From Tetradesmus obliquus (Eukaryota; Chlorophyta; Chlorophyceae; Sphaeropleales; Scenedesmaceae): a stretch of DNA of 64,000 nucleotides. The translations under genes and the position numbers were made by a program. The notes under the pieces were generated by a model. That model was not told where the DNA came from. It saw only the letters and a list, made by a program, of their open reading frames with translations, and did not search any database. The stretch lies in NCBI GenBank assembly GCA_030272155.1, contig CP126192.1, positions 3,692,501-3,756,500 of the forward strand, written 5' to 3'. Shown piece by piece: positions 1-12,200 of the stretch (the first letter of the stretch is position 1; each line of letters starts with the position of its first letter).

Positions 1-253
1 CATGACAATAACAAAGAATATTCATAACATTCAAGTAGCGGCGCGAAGCGGCTGGCTCAGCTGCGCCTTCTCACCTGCGGTGGTGCCGGGCACAATGAAG
101 AAAAAACCACAGCGGCATGCACATAGCAGTGGTGCATGGGTGAGCAGGTGGCGTCATTACTTAGCCGTAACAATCAAAACAAAGCTCAACCTGGGCTGGT
201 AGAAAACACTTAGATGATACAGACAACAGAGTACAAGAACAGCAGCCGCCCAC

Positions 254-3200
254 CTGCTGCAAACAGCGCCAGCTGCAGATGGTGCAGCAGTGCACCCTCC
301 CTTAGCGCCGCATCGCGCATGGGCGCAGCCGCAGCAGCGCCGCACTCTGCGATGGCGCGCATCAACACTGCGGCGCCGTCAGCCACGCGTGCCGCAGGGT
401 GTGCAAAGAGCCCAAAGAGAGGCCGGCCCAGCGCTGCTGCTGCACGCAGGCAGGCGTCCTGCAGGGAGGTGTCTGTGGTGCGTGCCCCTGGGTCTGCATT
501 TGAATCAGCAGCACACGCGGCAGCGTCAATGTGATGCACAGCGCGGGGCCGGCAGATGTGTTGAACAGGCTGCTGAGCAAAGGGCGGACCTGTTGGGTTG
601 GCACAATGCATGCCTGCATACAGGGGTGCTGGCCCAGAGCCAAAGTCAAGGAGACTTCGCTATACACCCTTGCAACAATGACAGAACGTTGAAGGCGGCA
701 AATGACCACAACAAAACACATTAGTTAGGCTGACTCAGCATGCAAAATAACAACAATAACAACACTCACCGACTGCGATCGCTGCCACCACCTCCAGCAG
801 GGCCATGCTGGTGAGGGCTGACACATTCTCGCCCGCCAGTGGCTGCAGCAGCACCGCCAGCCGCTCCGCTGCCAGGCTGGGCGGCAGCGCCAGCTGCTTG
901 GCGGTGCGTGCCGTGGCATTGTCCTCGCGGCTGTTGGTGAGGAAGATGTCCTCCGAGCCCAGCGGCGCAGCAGCTGCACAGCACAACATGCAAGAGGCGA
1001 GCTGTCATCACTTGCAAGCGCCGCAGCCCATTAGGATGGCTGTGCTGGCAAATGCTAACATGCTTCTATGTGCAAGTGGCTGCTGTCAGTTGTGCTGTAG
1101 TTCTGTGGCTGTCCTGTCGCAACTCCTCCTCACACACGACACACAATCTGCGTTCAAAGGCCCCGGCTTGGCAGCAGGCGCACCTCTCAGCAGCCTCCAG
1201 GGTGGCGCGCCATGCCGCGCAGGCGCGGGCGCCATCAGCCGCACCAGCAGCCGCCCAGCCTCAGCGACCACATGGTCGCTGCCGCATGCTAAGCACGCCC
1301 ACACGCGTGCCAGCGCAGCGGGCGCTGCCATGACCTGCTCAGCCATGTGGGGGTTGCTGGCCAGGCGCTGCAGGCAGTGCAGCACGGCTACGGCCTGCGC
1401 ACATGCAGGCGGCAGCGGCAACGACGGCGGGTGCAGGCACAGACATCAGATTAATGCAGCAGTAGTATCAGCAGTTGCAGTGCTGTCTCTGCTGCTGGTG
1501 GGCAGACCTGTGCAAGCTACAGGTAGGCTGTTTAGGATGCTGTTTGTTGCTAATTCCGAAACACGTGCGCTGTCACATGACAGCAGCGCACCTGCTTGAC
1601 GTCGTCTGGTGCCAGCACTGGCGCCGGCAGCCCTGGCTGCAGCTCCTCTGGCAGCAGCGCCAGCACAGCAGTAATGGCCTGCGGGTCAAGCTCACACCCC
1701 TCACCAGCCACCAGTGATACCCCAGCATACGGCACACACGCATTGAACTCATACACACACTCCAACATGAGGTTTGCTGCATCCTGCGGGGTTAGCTGCT
1801 CGCCGCTGCCGGCTGCCGCGTGCTTTGCGTGGCTGCTGCTGCTGCTGCTCTGGAAGCTGTTTGCGAGCTTGGCTGCTGCTGCTGCTGCCGCTGCCATGGA
1901 GCCAGCCGGCGGCTGTGCTGTAGCATTACTGCCAAGGCTGCTGCTACTGCTAGAGGGGCTGCTGGCAAGTGCTGCGGTTGCTGCTGAAGCTGGCGTGCCG
2001 TCTATGTTGCCTCTACTGCTGCGTGGGGAAGAGCTGAAGCTGATGTGGCTCTGCAGCAGCAAGCAAACAAGCAGAACACATAGTGACATTTGTGCGCTGG
2101 CAAATGTACAGCACCATCAGTGTGGCCATGCCGCCAGTGCTCAGCACCCTGTCATCTAGAATCAATACGGCACTTGCAGGCACAGCCGCAGTCATGCTTT
2201 GCGCCAGACACAAACCAACACCTTACGTACAAGCCGACGCAGCAACATGCAGACACCTGCCCCCCCATGATCCTCACATACACACACATGCTGAACACTA
2301 CAGCCCTGGCCAGCTGCGGTGCCAACACTATAACCCACCTGGTAGAACATCATGCTGCTGCCGCTGAGCGCCGGCGCCACCTCTCGCCCCCTGCTGTTCA
2401 ACTCGGCCAGGTACATGCGCGCCAGCTCGGGCTCAGGCTCCGTGGCTGGCGCGTGGCTGGCGTGCTTGTGGTCGGTGATGATGACGTCACCAGGGCAGGT
2501 GAAGCCTGGCAGAGCAGCAGCGGCAGAAGGACAGCCGATCTCAGGTGTGAGCCTGAGGGTGTTACAGGGTGTCGTGCACAGTGGCATTATGGCAATGTGA
2601 TGCGTGCCAAGTGCAGCATGCCAGCAGTGTATCTCTAGCCGGTGCAGTAGCAGCCGCCAGCAGCAGAACCGAACTCAACTTCACATCAACCGCGAATGGA
2701 GTGTACAGCAAGCAGGCGTGCAGCCTCACCAGGCATGACTGCAATGGGCCTGCCAGCAGCTGCCTGCGCAGCTCCCAGCAGCGCTGCCAGCACCGCATCC
2801 CGCGCAGGAGTGACAAACTGGCTGGGAGGCACGCCATCCTCCCACTCAACTGCCAGCAGCTTGGGGTCATCCGCAAACCTGGCAGCATGGCAAAAGGGGG
2901 GATATAGATAAAGGGGTTACACGGTGTGTTCATGCGGCATACGCCACCACAGACACCTGGTAGAATAGGAAGCTGCAAGCAGCTCAACCCCAGGAAAAAG
3001 GGGGTGAAGCCGCAGCTGTGTTGATATGTTGGCATACATCACGCCTCTGCAGATGACAAGAGGAACTCTGCTGGCCGCACTGTGCATGCAAGCTGCGGCC
3101 ATGGCAGAGCGAAAAAAAGTGTACAAAACAACACGCAATCGGCCAATCCAGCTAGCAAGATGGACCTTAGAATGCACAGCTGACCACAACAACCGCAATG

Positions 3201-6200
3201 AATTAGGCCAAGCAGAGCAGCCAGCACCGCAGCGTCACCTGACAAGCGCTGCGATGGCGCTGAGTGGCCGGCGCGCCACCACGTCATGGCTGTCAGCCCT
3301 GCGCGTGATGACGCTGGTGGGCGTCACCACCAGCCGCCGTGACACGGTGTTGGCACCTGCGGTCATCCAGTGATATTTTCAATAAGATTTGAATGGTGTG
3401 TCATGACATTGTGCATGTCCGCTGGCCGAAACACCAGTGCCGCACTTACAACAGGAGGCAGCACTGCTGGAGGAGAGCAGGCCTCGCCGCTGGCTGCTGC
3501 TGCAGCGGCAAGCTCATGCTGAGCTGCCGCCATGACATCAGTGCATGCTGCAGCAAAACCCCCAAACCCGCAAAATGCGAGAAGAAAAGGGGTTACACGG
3601 TGTGCACAGGCAACTACGTTGCAACGAACACCCGAAAACGTGGAACGTCGCAGATGACTCAGCAAAACAGGCTGTCACTCAAGGAGACTCACCCCAGAAA
3701 GTCTCTGTGTGTGTAACTTGACATATGGCCTTGCAGGCAAAGCCGTCAGCCACAGCACACGCAGTGTTGATGCTAAACAACGGTAGGACTAGTGTAAACA
3801 GTGTCAGTGACAGCAAGCTGCACTTTATGCAGTGCAGCGGGCGGGCTGAACCCACAGAACAACACCCACCAGCAGCAACACAGCCTGGCAGGCGGTGGTC
3901 TGAGGCGACAAACTGGGGAGAGAGAGCAGAGGACAAACCAGCTGCTGCAAGGGCCGCACAACTACAATTTGCAGCAGCAATACGACAATTCACAGCTCCT
4001 GCAAAGCAAGACGGCTAGCTCTGGCATGTCAGAGGCTCACAGAGAAAGCACGTACACACAGTGAGAAGAAGGCCATCACCGCCGCACCACACACAAACCA
4101 TTGCCACGCAACACAGTATGCCAGGCAATAAAAGGCTGGTGTGTGAGCAGCCGATTTCTATACCGTGACGGCACCCTAGCCGTAGCAGCAAAGTCCGCAA
4201 GTGCATCCCAAAAAGCACCTACTGCTGCTCTCACAGCCACTTGCTCCACCAGCTGGGGTACCCCAAGGTCACTTGACACAGCCCACGCTGCCCTGCGGCC
4301 TTTCTCAAAAGCATGCACTGCTGCAAGACAGACCATGTCCCACACCAACCGATGTACAGCGTTATGAGGGGGGCACGCCAACCATATAGCTCGGCACGGC
4401 AGTACAGCACCTGCCGGCAACAAGTTGAACGCCCTTAGTTGACTTTCCACCTCACGCCGCACCGCCACAGCAACAGGACATGTCCAAAAATGATGCTCCA
4501 CCCCAGGCCCTGCAGCAGAACATGCTGCACACGCAGCAGTAGTCTGCATACGTTGAGCAGTAGGGAATGCATCCAAAGCCAAGCGCCACGCCGCTTCCTT
4601 GTACATGTTAGCCACCCGCACCTGCCACCAACGAGACAACACCGACTGCACTGCAGGCAGGCTGACTGCCACCGGCAGGGCATCCAGGGCTCTAATCCGA
4701 GTAACAAAGGCAGCATGGCGGGGCGCAATGGCATCTACGCCCTGAGAGAGGTCTGTTACAGGGGTGGGCAAGCTATCGCCCTAGAGCGAGTCACTTGCCC
4801 CTCTTTCAGCTCACATATCATGAGAACCCGATAGCAAGCCACAAGATGCAACCAAAGTAAAACTCCAGAGGCATCTTGCAGCCCTTACCTCCCCATAAAC
4901 CAACAAGTACATGCAGTGCAGCATGTGCGAAGTGCAGCACGAAAAGCAGCAGGGTGCCCGAGAGAGGTCTGTTACAGGGGTGGGCAAGCTATCGCCCTAG
5001 AGCGAGTCACTTGCCCCTGCCCGAGAGAGGTCTGTTACAGGGGTGGGCAAGCTATCGCCCTAGAGCGAGTCACTTGCCCCTCTTCAGCTCACATATCATG
5101 AGAACCCGATAGCAAGCCACAAGATGCAACCAAAGTAAAACTCCAGAGGCATCTTGCAGCCCCTACCTCCCCATAAACCAACAAGTACATGCAGTGCAGC
5201 ATGTGCGAAGTGCAGCACGAAAAGCAGCAGGGTGCTCAAAGCACAGGGCACAAAACGCACAAGGGAAGGCATGCATGGTCCAAACAGCAAGCGGGATGCA
5301 CAATGGTGCTGCTTACCATAGGTGTTTGGCATGATTGCACCAAGGCACTGCTGTACACACCAGACTGCAGCAAGCAGGAGCACGCGGGACCGACAGGAGA
5401 CACTGCATGTGACATGCAAACTAAGGTGCTACTGCTTCTGCAATCCTCATGGCTGACAAGCACAGAAGCACGCAATGCGACACACAGAGCTGGAAAATCA
5501 AGCACAGTGACACACGACATGCAACATGGCCTTGCCAGAAAGTGGAGATTGGACAACTACTGACAGCACATCATGTAAAAGCAGGAAGGTCAACCAGAGC
5601 GGGGCGCCAGTACAATGCGCAGCTGTGCTGGATCAGATCGCAAGAACGGGTGATCTCCAGGCACCGCAACACGCCAATGAGCCGGCGCAGCCTCCATTGC
5701 CACAAAATCAGCAAGCAATTCCCAAAACCGCAAAACCGCCTGCTGCTTCGCCTCCTGTAACACCTGCGCTATTAGTCGCTGTCGCTGTTGTTGTTGTTGC
5801 AGCAGCTGCTGCTGCCTACGCTGCTCAACCAGCTGGTTATGCTGTTGCTGCGCAGCAGTGAGAGCTGCAGGCTGAAACACATCTGTAATAGGTACCTGCC
5901 ATTGCGGCGGCGGCGCAGACGGCCGCGGCGCAGCAGGCGCGGGCGGCGGAATGTGCAGCGTGTTAGCCTGCCGTCGGCCAACATCCATGGCATTCAGAGC
6001 AGCTAAACAAATAACCCCCCAAACACCCTGGTGGAGCCGCTTAGGGCCGGGAGGCCGCTGCATCAACCAGACATGCCGCATAGCAAGCGGCGGGCGGCCT
6101 GCAGCCCGCGTACACCATGTTGCAGGCAACGCAGACAGCAGGCTGTCAATCACCGCTACCGCAACTGGGCACTCCCAAAAATGGTGCACCAGACCAGGGC

Positions 6201-9200
6201 ACGCAGCGCCACACATGCATGTATCATGCTGCTGGTGCATGCGCTGCGACGTAGGCAAGCCATCCATGATCAGCCGCCAATACGTCTCCTTGTACGCATT
6301 ATCCCAGCGCATCTTCCATAGTGCGCCCTGGGCGGCCGCCACACATTGCAAACCACGAGTCAACGCCGCGGGCGGGGCACCCGCACCGATCGCAACACTG
6401 ACAAACCTAGTGCGCCGCTCCTGGCGCTCAGCACGCAGGGGACCAAGCTGCAATGAGGTAGCTTCACGAACAGACAATTGCGCAACAGACACCGTCTTGC
6501 CGCGATGATTCCGCCAGCCTAGCCGCGCCACCAACATGGCCTCAACATGCTGCTCTGCTGCAGAAGGCACACATGGCGGGTCTGGCACAGCTGCAGGCGG
6601 CCAGGGCCGGTCTGCTGCAGGATGCCGCACAACAGCCAAGGCAGCCCGATGCCACGGCATGGGCAACAAGTTAACCAAGTCTGTCAAATCTGCCGATTCG
6701 TTGTCTGCATTGCTGAAGTTGGAGCCGTACGGCAGCAATGGGTGTGGCAGCTGCTGCCGTGCAGCATGCTGGATCACATGCCAAGCGCGACAGAGATCGG
6801 CCACAGTGCGGATGCGCGGCCGACACTTGCCGCCAGAACATGCATGTGGCCCGCGCACAGAGGGCACGGGATGCATTTGCAGCCCACCGGGCACAAACCC
6901 AACCATTGCTTGCAAAAAAGGGTTAGCAAAGACAGGAGCCAAACTACACCAAGCCCCGGGCTGCAGCACCGGCGCATCCTGCACAGCCTGTAGCTGTGCA
7001 CGCAACTGCTGCACGTCTGACAGCTGTTGAGGATGTGGCGGCGGCAGTGCAGGGGCAGGCGCCGCAGGCGCCAACGCCTTCACATCACAAACTTTGCCTA
7101 GCGCTTGAAGACCAGCAATCATGCGGCGCAGCGGCGGGGGAGGGAGGGACTGCTGAGGGAACGCCTGCGACGGCTCCATCGGCGTTTGCGTGTCTTCAAA
7201 GCTGTCAAACAAGGACAATGGGCCCCACCATTTATGCTTAGAACGCAATAGCTCCCGCCCAATGCGGATCCAAGGCTGCCGAGAGAGAGGTCTGTTACAG
7301 GGGTGGGCAAGCTATCGCCCTAGAGCGAGTCACTTGCCCCTCTTTCAGCTCACATATCATGAGAACCCGATAGCAAGCCACAAGATGCAACCAAAGTAAT
7401 ACTCCAGAGGCATCTTGCAGCCCCTACCTCCCCATAAACCAACAAGTACATGCAGTGCAGCATGTGCGAAGTGCAGCACGAAAAGCAGCAGGGTGCTCAA
7501 AGCACAGGGCACAAAACGCACAAGGGAAGGCAGGCATGGTCCAAACAGCAAGCGGGATGCACAATGGTGCTGCTTACCATAGGTGTTTGGCATGATTGCA
7601 CCAAGGCACTGATGTACACACCAGACTGCAGCAAGCAGGAGCACGCGGGACCGACAGGAGACACTGCATGTGACATGCAAACTAAGGTGCTACTGCTTCT
7701 GCAATCCTCATGGCTGACAAGCACAGAAGCACGCAATGCGACACACAGAGCTGGAAAATCAAGCACAGTGACACACGACATGCAACATGGCCTTGCCAGA
7801 AAGTGGAGATTGGACAACTACTGACAGCACATCATGTAAAAGCAGGAAGGCGAGAGAGAGAGGTCTGTTACAGGGGTGGGCAAGCTATCGCCCTAGAGCG
7901 AGTCACTTGCCCCTCTTTCAGCTCACATATCATGAGAACCCGATAGCAAGCCACAAGATGCAACCAAAGTAATACTCCAGAGGCATCTTGCAGCCCCTAC
8001 CTCCCCATAAACCAACAAGTACATGCAGTGCAGCATGTGCGAAGTGCAGCACGAAAAGCAGCAGGGTGCTCAAAGCACAGGGCACAAAACGCACAAGGGA
8101 AGGCAGGCATGGTCCAAACAGCAAGCGGGATGCACAATGGTGCTGCTTACCATAGGTGTTTGGCATGATTGCACCAAGGCACTGATGTACACACCAGACT
8201 GCAGCAAGCAGGAGCACGCGGGACCGACAGGAGACACTGCATGTGACATGCAAACTAAGGTGCTACTGCTTCTGCAATCCTCATGGCTGACAAGCACAGA
8301 AGCACGCAATGCGACACACAGAGCTGGAAAATCAAGCACAGTGACACACGACATGCAACATGGCCTTGCCAGAAAGTGGAGATTGGACAACTACTGACAG
8401 CACATCATGTAAAAGCAGGAAGGTCAACCAGAGCGGGGCGCCAGTACAATGCGCAGCTGTGCTGGATCAGATCGCAAGAACGGGTGATCTCCAGGCACCG
8501 CAACACGCCAATGAGCCGGCGCAGCCTCCATTGCCACAAAATCAGCAAGCAATTCCCAAAACCGCAAAACCGCCTGCTGCTTCGCCTCCTGTAACACCTG
8601 CGCTACTAGTTGCTGTCGCTGTTGTTGTTGTTGCAGCAGCTGCTGCTGCCTACGCTGCTCAACCAGCTGGTTATGCTGTTGCTGCGCAGCAGTGAGAGCT
8701 GCAGGCTGAAACACATCTGTAATAGGTACCTGCCATTGCGGCGGCGGCGCAGACGGCCGCGGCGCAGCAGGCGCGGGCGGCGGAATGTGCAGCGTGTTAG
8801 CCTGCCGTCGGCCAACATCCATGGCATTCAGAGCAGCTAAACAAATAACCCCCCAAACACCCTGGTGGAGCCGCTTAGGGCCGGGAGGCCGCTGCATCAA
8901 CCAGACATGCCGCATAGCAAGCGGCGGGCGGCCTGCAGCCCGCGTACACCATGTTGCAGGCAACGCAGACAGCAGGCTGTCAATCACCGCTACCGCAACT
9001 GGGCACTCCCAAAAATGGTGCACCAGACCAGGGCACGCAGCGCCACACATGCATGTATCATGCTGCTGGTGCATGCGCTGCGACGTAGGCAAGCCATCCA
9101 TGATCAGCCGCCAATACGTCTCCTTGTACGCATTATCCCAGCGCATCTTCCATAGTGCGCCCTGGGCGGCCGCCACACATTGCAAACCACGAGTCAACGC

Positions 9201-12200
9201 CGCGGGCGGGGCACCCGCACCGATCGCAACACTGACAAACCTAGTGCGCCGCTCCTGGCGCTCAGCACGCAGGGGACCAAGCTGCAATGAGGTAGCTTCA
9301 CGAACAGACAATTGCGCAACAGACACCGTCTTGCCGCGATGATTCCGCCAGCCTAGCCGCGCCACCAACATGGCCTCAACATGCTGCTCTGCTGCAGAAG
9401 GCACACATGGCGGGTCTGGCACAGCTGCAGGCGGCCAGGGCCGGTCTGCTGCAGGATGCCGCACAACAGCCAAGGCAGCCCGATGCCACGGCATGGGCAA
9501 CAAGTTAACCAAGTCTGTCAAATCTGCCGATTCGTTGTCTGCATTGCTGAAGTTGGAGCCGTACGGCAGCAATGGGTGTGGCAGCTGCTGCCGTGCAGCA
9601 TGCTGGATCACATGCCAAGCGCGACAGAGATCGGCCACAGTGCGGATGCGCGGCCGACACTTGCCGCCAGAACATGCATGTGGCCCGCGCACAGAGGGCA
9701 CGGGATGCATTTGCAGCCCACCGGGCACAAACCCAACCATTGCTTGCAAAAAAGGGTTAGCAAAGACAGGAGCCAAACTACACCAAGCCCCGGGCTGCAG
9801 CACCGGCGCATCCTGCACAGCCTGTAGCTGTGCACGCAACTGCTGCACGTCTGACAGCTGTTGAGGATGTGGCGGCGGCAGTGCAGGGGCAGGCGCCGCA
9901 GGCGCCAACGCCTTCACATCACAAACTTTGCCTAGCGCTTGAAGACCAGCAATCATGCGGCGCAGCGGCGGGGGAGGGAGGGACTGCTGAGGGAACGCCT
10001 GCGACGGCTCCATCGGCGTTTGCGTGTCTTCAAAGCTGTCAAACAAGGACAATGGGCCCCACCATTTATGCTTAGAACGCAATAGCTCCCGCCCAATGCG
10101 GATCCAAGGCTGCCGAGAGAGAGGTCTGTTACAGGGGTGGGCAAGCTATCGCCCTAGAGCGAGTCACTTGCCCCTCTTTCAGCTCACATATCATGAGAAC
10201 CCGATAGCAAGCCACAAGATGCAACCAAAGTAAAACTCCAGAGGCATCTTGCAGCCCCTACCTCCCCATAAACCAACAAGTACATGCAGTGCAGCATGTG
10301 CGAAGTGCAGCACGAAAAGCAGCAGGGTGCTCAAAGCACAGGGCACAAAACGCACAAGGGAAGGCATGCATGGTCCAAACAGCAAGCGGGATGCACAATG
10401 GTGCTGCTTACCATAGGTGTTTGGCATGATTGCACCAAGGCACTGCTGTACACACCAGACTGCAGCAAGCAGGAGCACGCGGGACCGACAGGAGACACTG
10501 CATGTGACATGCAAACTAAGGTGCTACTGCTTCTGCAATCCTCATGGCTGACAAGCACAGAAGCACGCAATGCGACACACAGAGCTGGAAAATCAAGCAC
10601 AGTGACACACGACATGCAACATGGCCTTGCCAGAAAGTGGAGATTGGACAACTACTGACAGCACATCATGTAAAAGCAGGAAGGTCAACCAGAGCGGGGC
10701 GCCAGTACAATGCGCAGCTGTGCTGGATCAGATCGCAAGAACGGGTGATCTCCAGGCACCGCAACACGCCAATGAGCCGGCGCAGCCTCCATTGCCACAA
10801 AATCAGCAAGCAATTCCCAAAACCGCAAAACCGCCTGCTGCTTCGCCTCCTGTAACACCTGCGCTATTAGTCGCTGTCGCTGTTGTTGTTGTTGCAGCAG
10901 CTGCTGCTGCCTACGCTGCTCAACCAGCTGGTTATGCTGTTGCTGCGCAGCAGTGAGAGCTGCAGGCTGAAACACATCTGTAATAGGTACCTGCCATTGC
11001 GGCGGCGGCGCAGACGGCCGCGGCGCAGCAGGCGCGGGCGGCGGAATGTGCAGCGTGTTAGCCTGCCGTCGGCCAACATCCATGGCATTCAGAGCAGCTA
11101 AACAAATAACCCCCCAAACACCCTGGTGGAGCCGCTTAGGGCCGGGAGGCCGCTGCATCAACCAGACATGCCGCATAGCAAGCGGCGGGCGGCCTGCAGC
11201 CCGCGTACACCATGTTGCAGGCAACGCAGACAGCAGGCTGTCAATCACCGCTACCGCAACTGGGCACTCCCAAAAATGGTGCACCAGACCAGGGCACGCA
11301 GCGCCACACATGCATGTATCATGCTGCTGGTGCATGCGCTGCGACGTAGGCAAGCCATCCATGATCAGCCGCCAATACGTCTCCTTGTACGCATTATCCC
11401 AGCGCATCTTCCATAGTGCGCCCTGGGCGGCCGCCACACATTGCAAACCACGAGTCAACGCCGCGGGCGGGGCACCCGCACCGATCGCAACACTGACAAA
11501 CCTAGTGCGCCGCTCCTGGCGCTCAGCACGCAGGGGACCAAGCTGCAATGAGGTAGCTTCACGAACAGACAATTGCGCAACAGACACCGTCTTGCCGCGA
11601 TGATTCCGCCAGCCTAGCCGCGCCACCAACATGGCCTCAACATGCTGCTCTGCTGCAGAAGGCACACATGGCGGGTCTGGCACAGCTGCAGGCGGCCAGG
11701 GCCGGTCTGCTGCAGGATGCCGCACAACAGCCAAGGCAGCCCGATGCCACGGCATGGGCAACAAGTTAACCAAGTCTGTCAAATCTGCCGATTCGTTGTC
11801 TGCATTGCTGAAGTTGGAGCCGTACGGCAGCAATGGGTGTGGCAGCTGCTGCCGTGCAGCATGCTGGATCACATGCCAAGCGCGACAGAGATCGGCCACA
11901 GTGCGGATGCGCGGCCGACACTTGCCGCCAGAACATGCATGTGGCCCGCGCACAGAGGGCACGGGATGCATTTGCAGCCCACCGGGCACAAACCCAACCA
12001 TTGCTTGCAAAAAAGGGTTAGCAAAGACAGGAGCCAAACTACACCAAGCCCCGGGCTGCAGCACCGGCGCATCCTGCACAGCCTGTAGCTGTGCACGCAA
12101 CTGCTGCACGTCTGACAGCTGTTGAGGATGTGGCGGCGGCAGTGCAGGGGCAGGCGCCGCAGGCGCCAACGCCTTCACATCACAAACTTTGCCTAGCGCT

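Larger units (their letters stand above)
4744..5018 (-). mobile_element. Two LINE 3' stubs
   Basis: 4744-4959 is a ~215-bp 3' UTR fragment ending in a hairpin (4744-4809). 4960-5018 is a hairpin with no UTR at all, only the terminal ~59 bp of the element, joined by a few bases to the hairpin of copy D. They show that new ends accumulated repeatedly at the same kind of site. Confidence 0.8.
5023..7280 (-). mobile_element. LINE fragment D (5'-truncated)
   Basis: About 2.26 kb, near-identical to B and with the same 5' breakpoint (CCAAGGCTGCC next to the neighbouring hairpin), but carrying A-type 3' UTR variants. It ends in the hairpin at 5023-5087. The mosaic of A-type and B-type features suggests unequal exchange or gene conversion inside the array. 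Confidence 0.85.
7852..10114 (-). mobile_element. LINE fragment B (5'-truncated)
   Basis: About 2.26 kb. The reading frame is open right up to the 5' junction at 10114, so this is a truncated copy and not a complete gene. It ends in the hairpin at 7852-7921 with the longest GA tail of the set. The ORF and 3' UTR carry private variants (QRQQLVAQVLQ; GGAAGGCAGGCATGG) shared with copy C. Its 5' breakpoint is identical to that of copy D. Confidence 0.85.

Noticed and set aside
5951..6508. Long plus-strand ORFs (185, 164 and 148 codons) repeated across the LINE copies
   Set aside because: They are antisense to the LINE ORF, have no domains, and recur only because the element is repeated.
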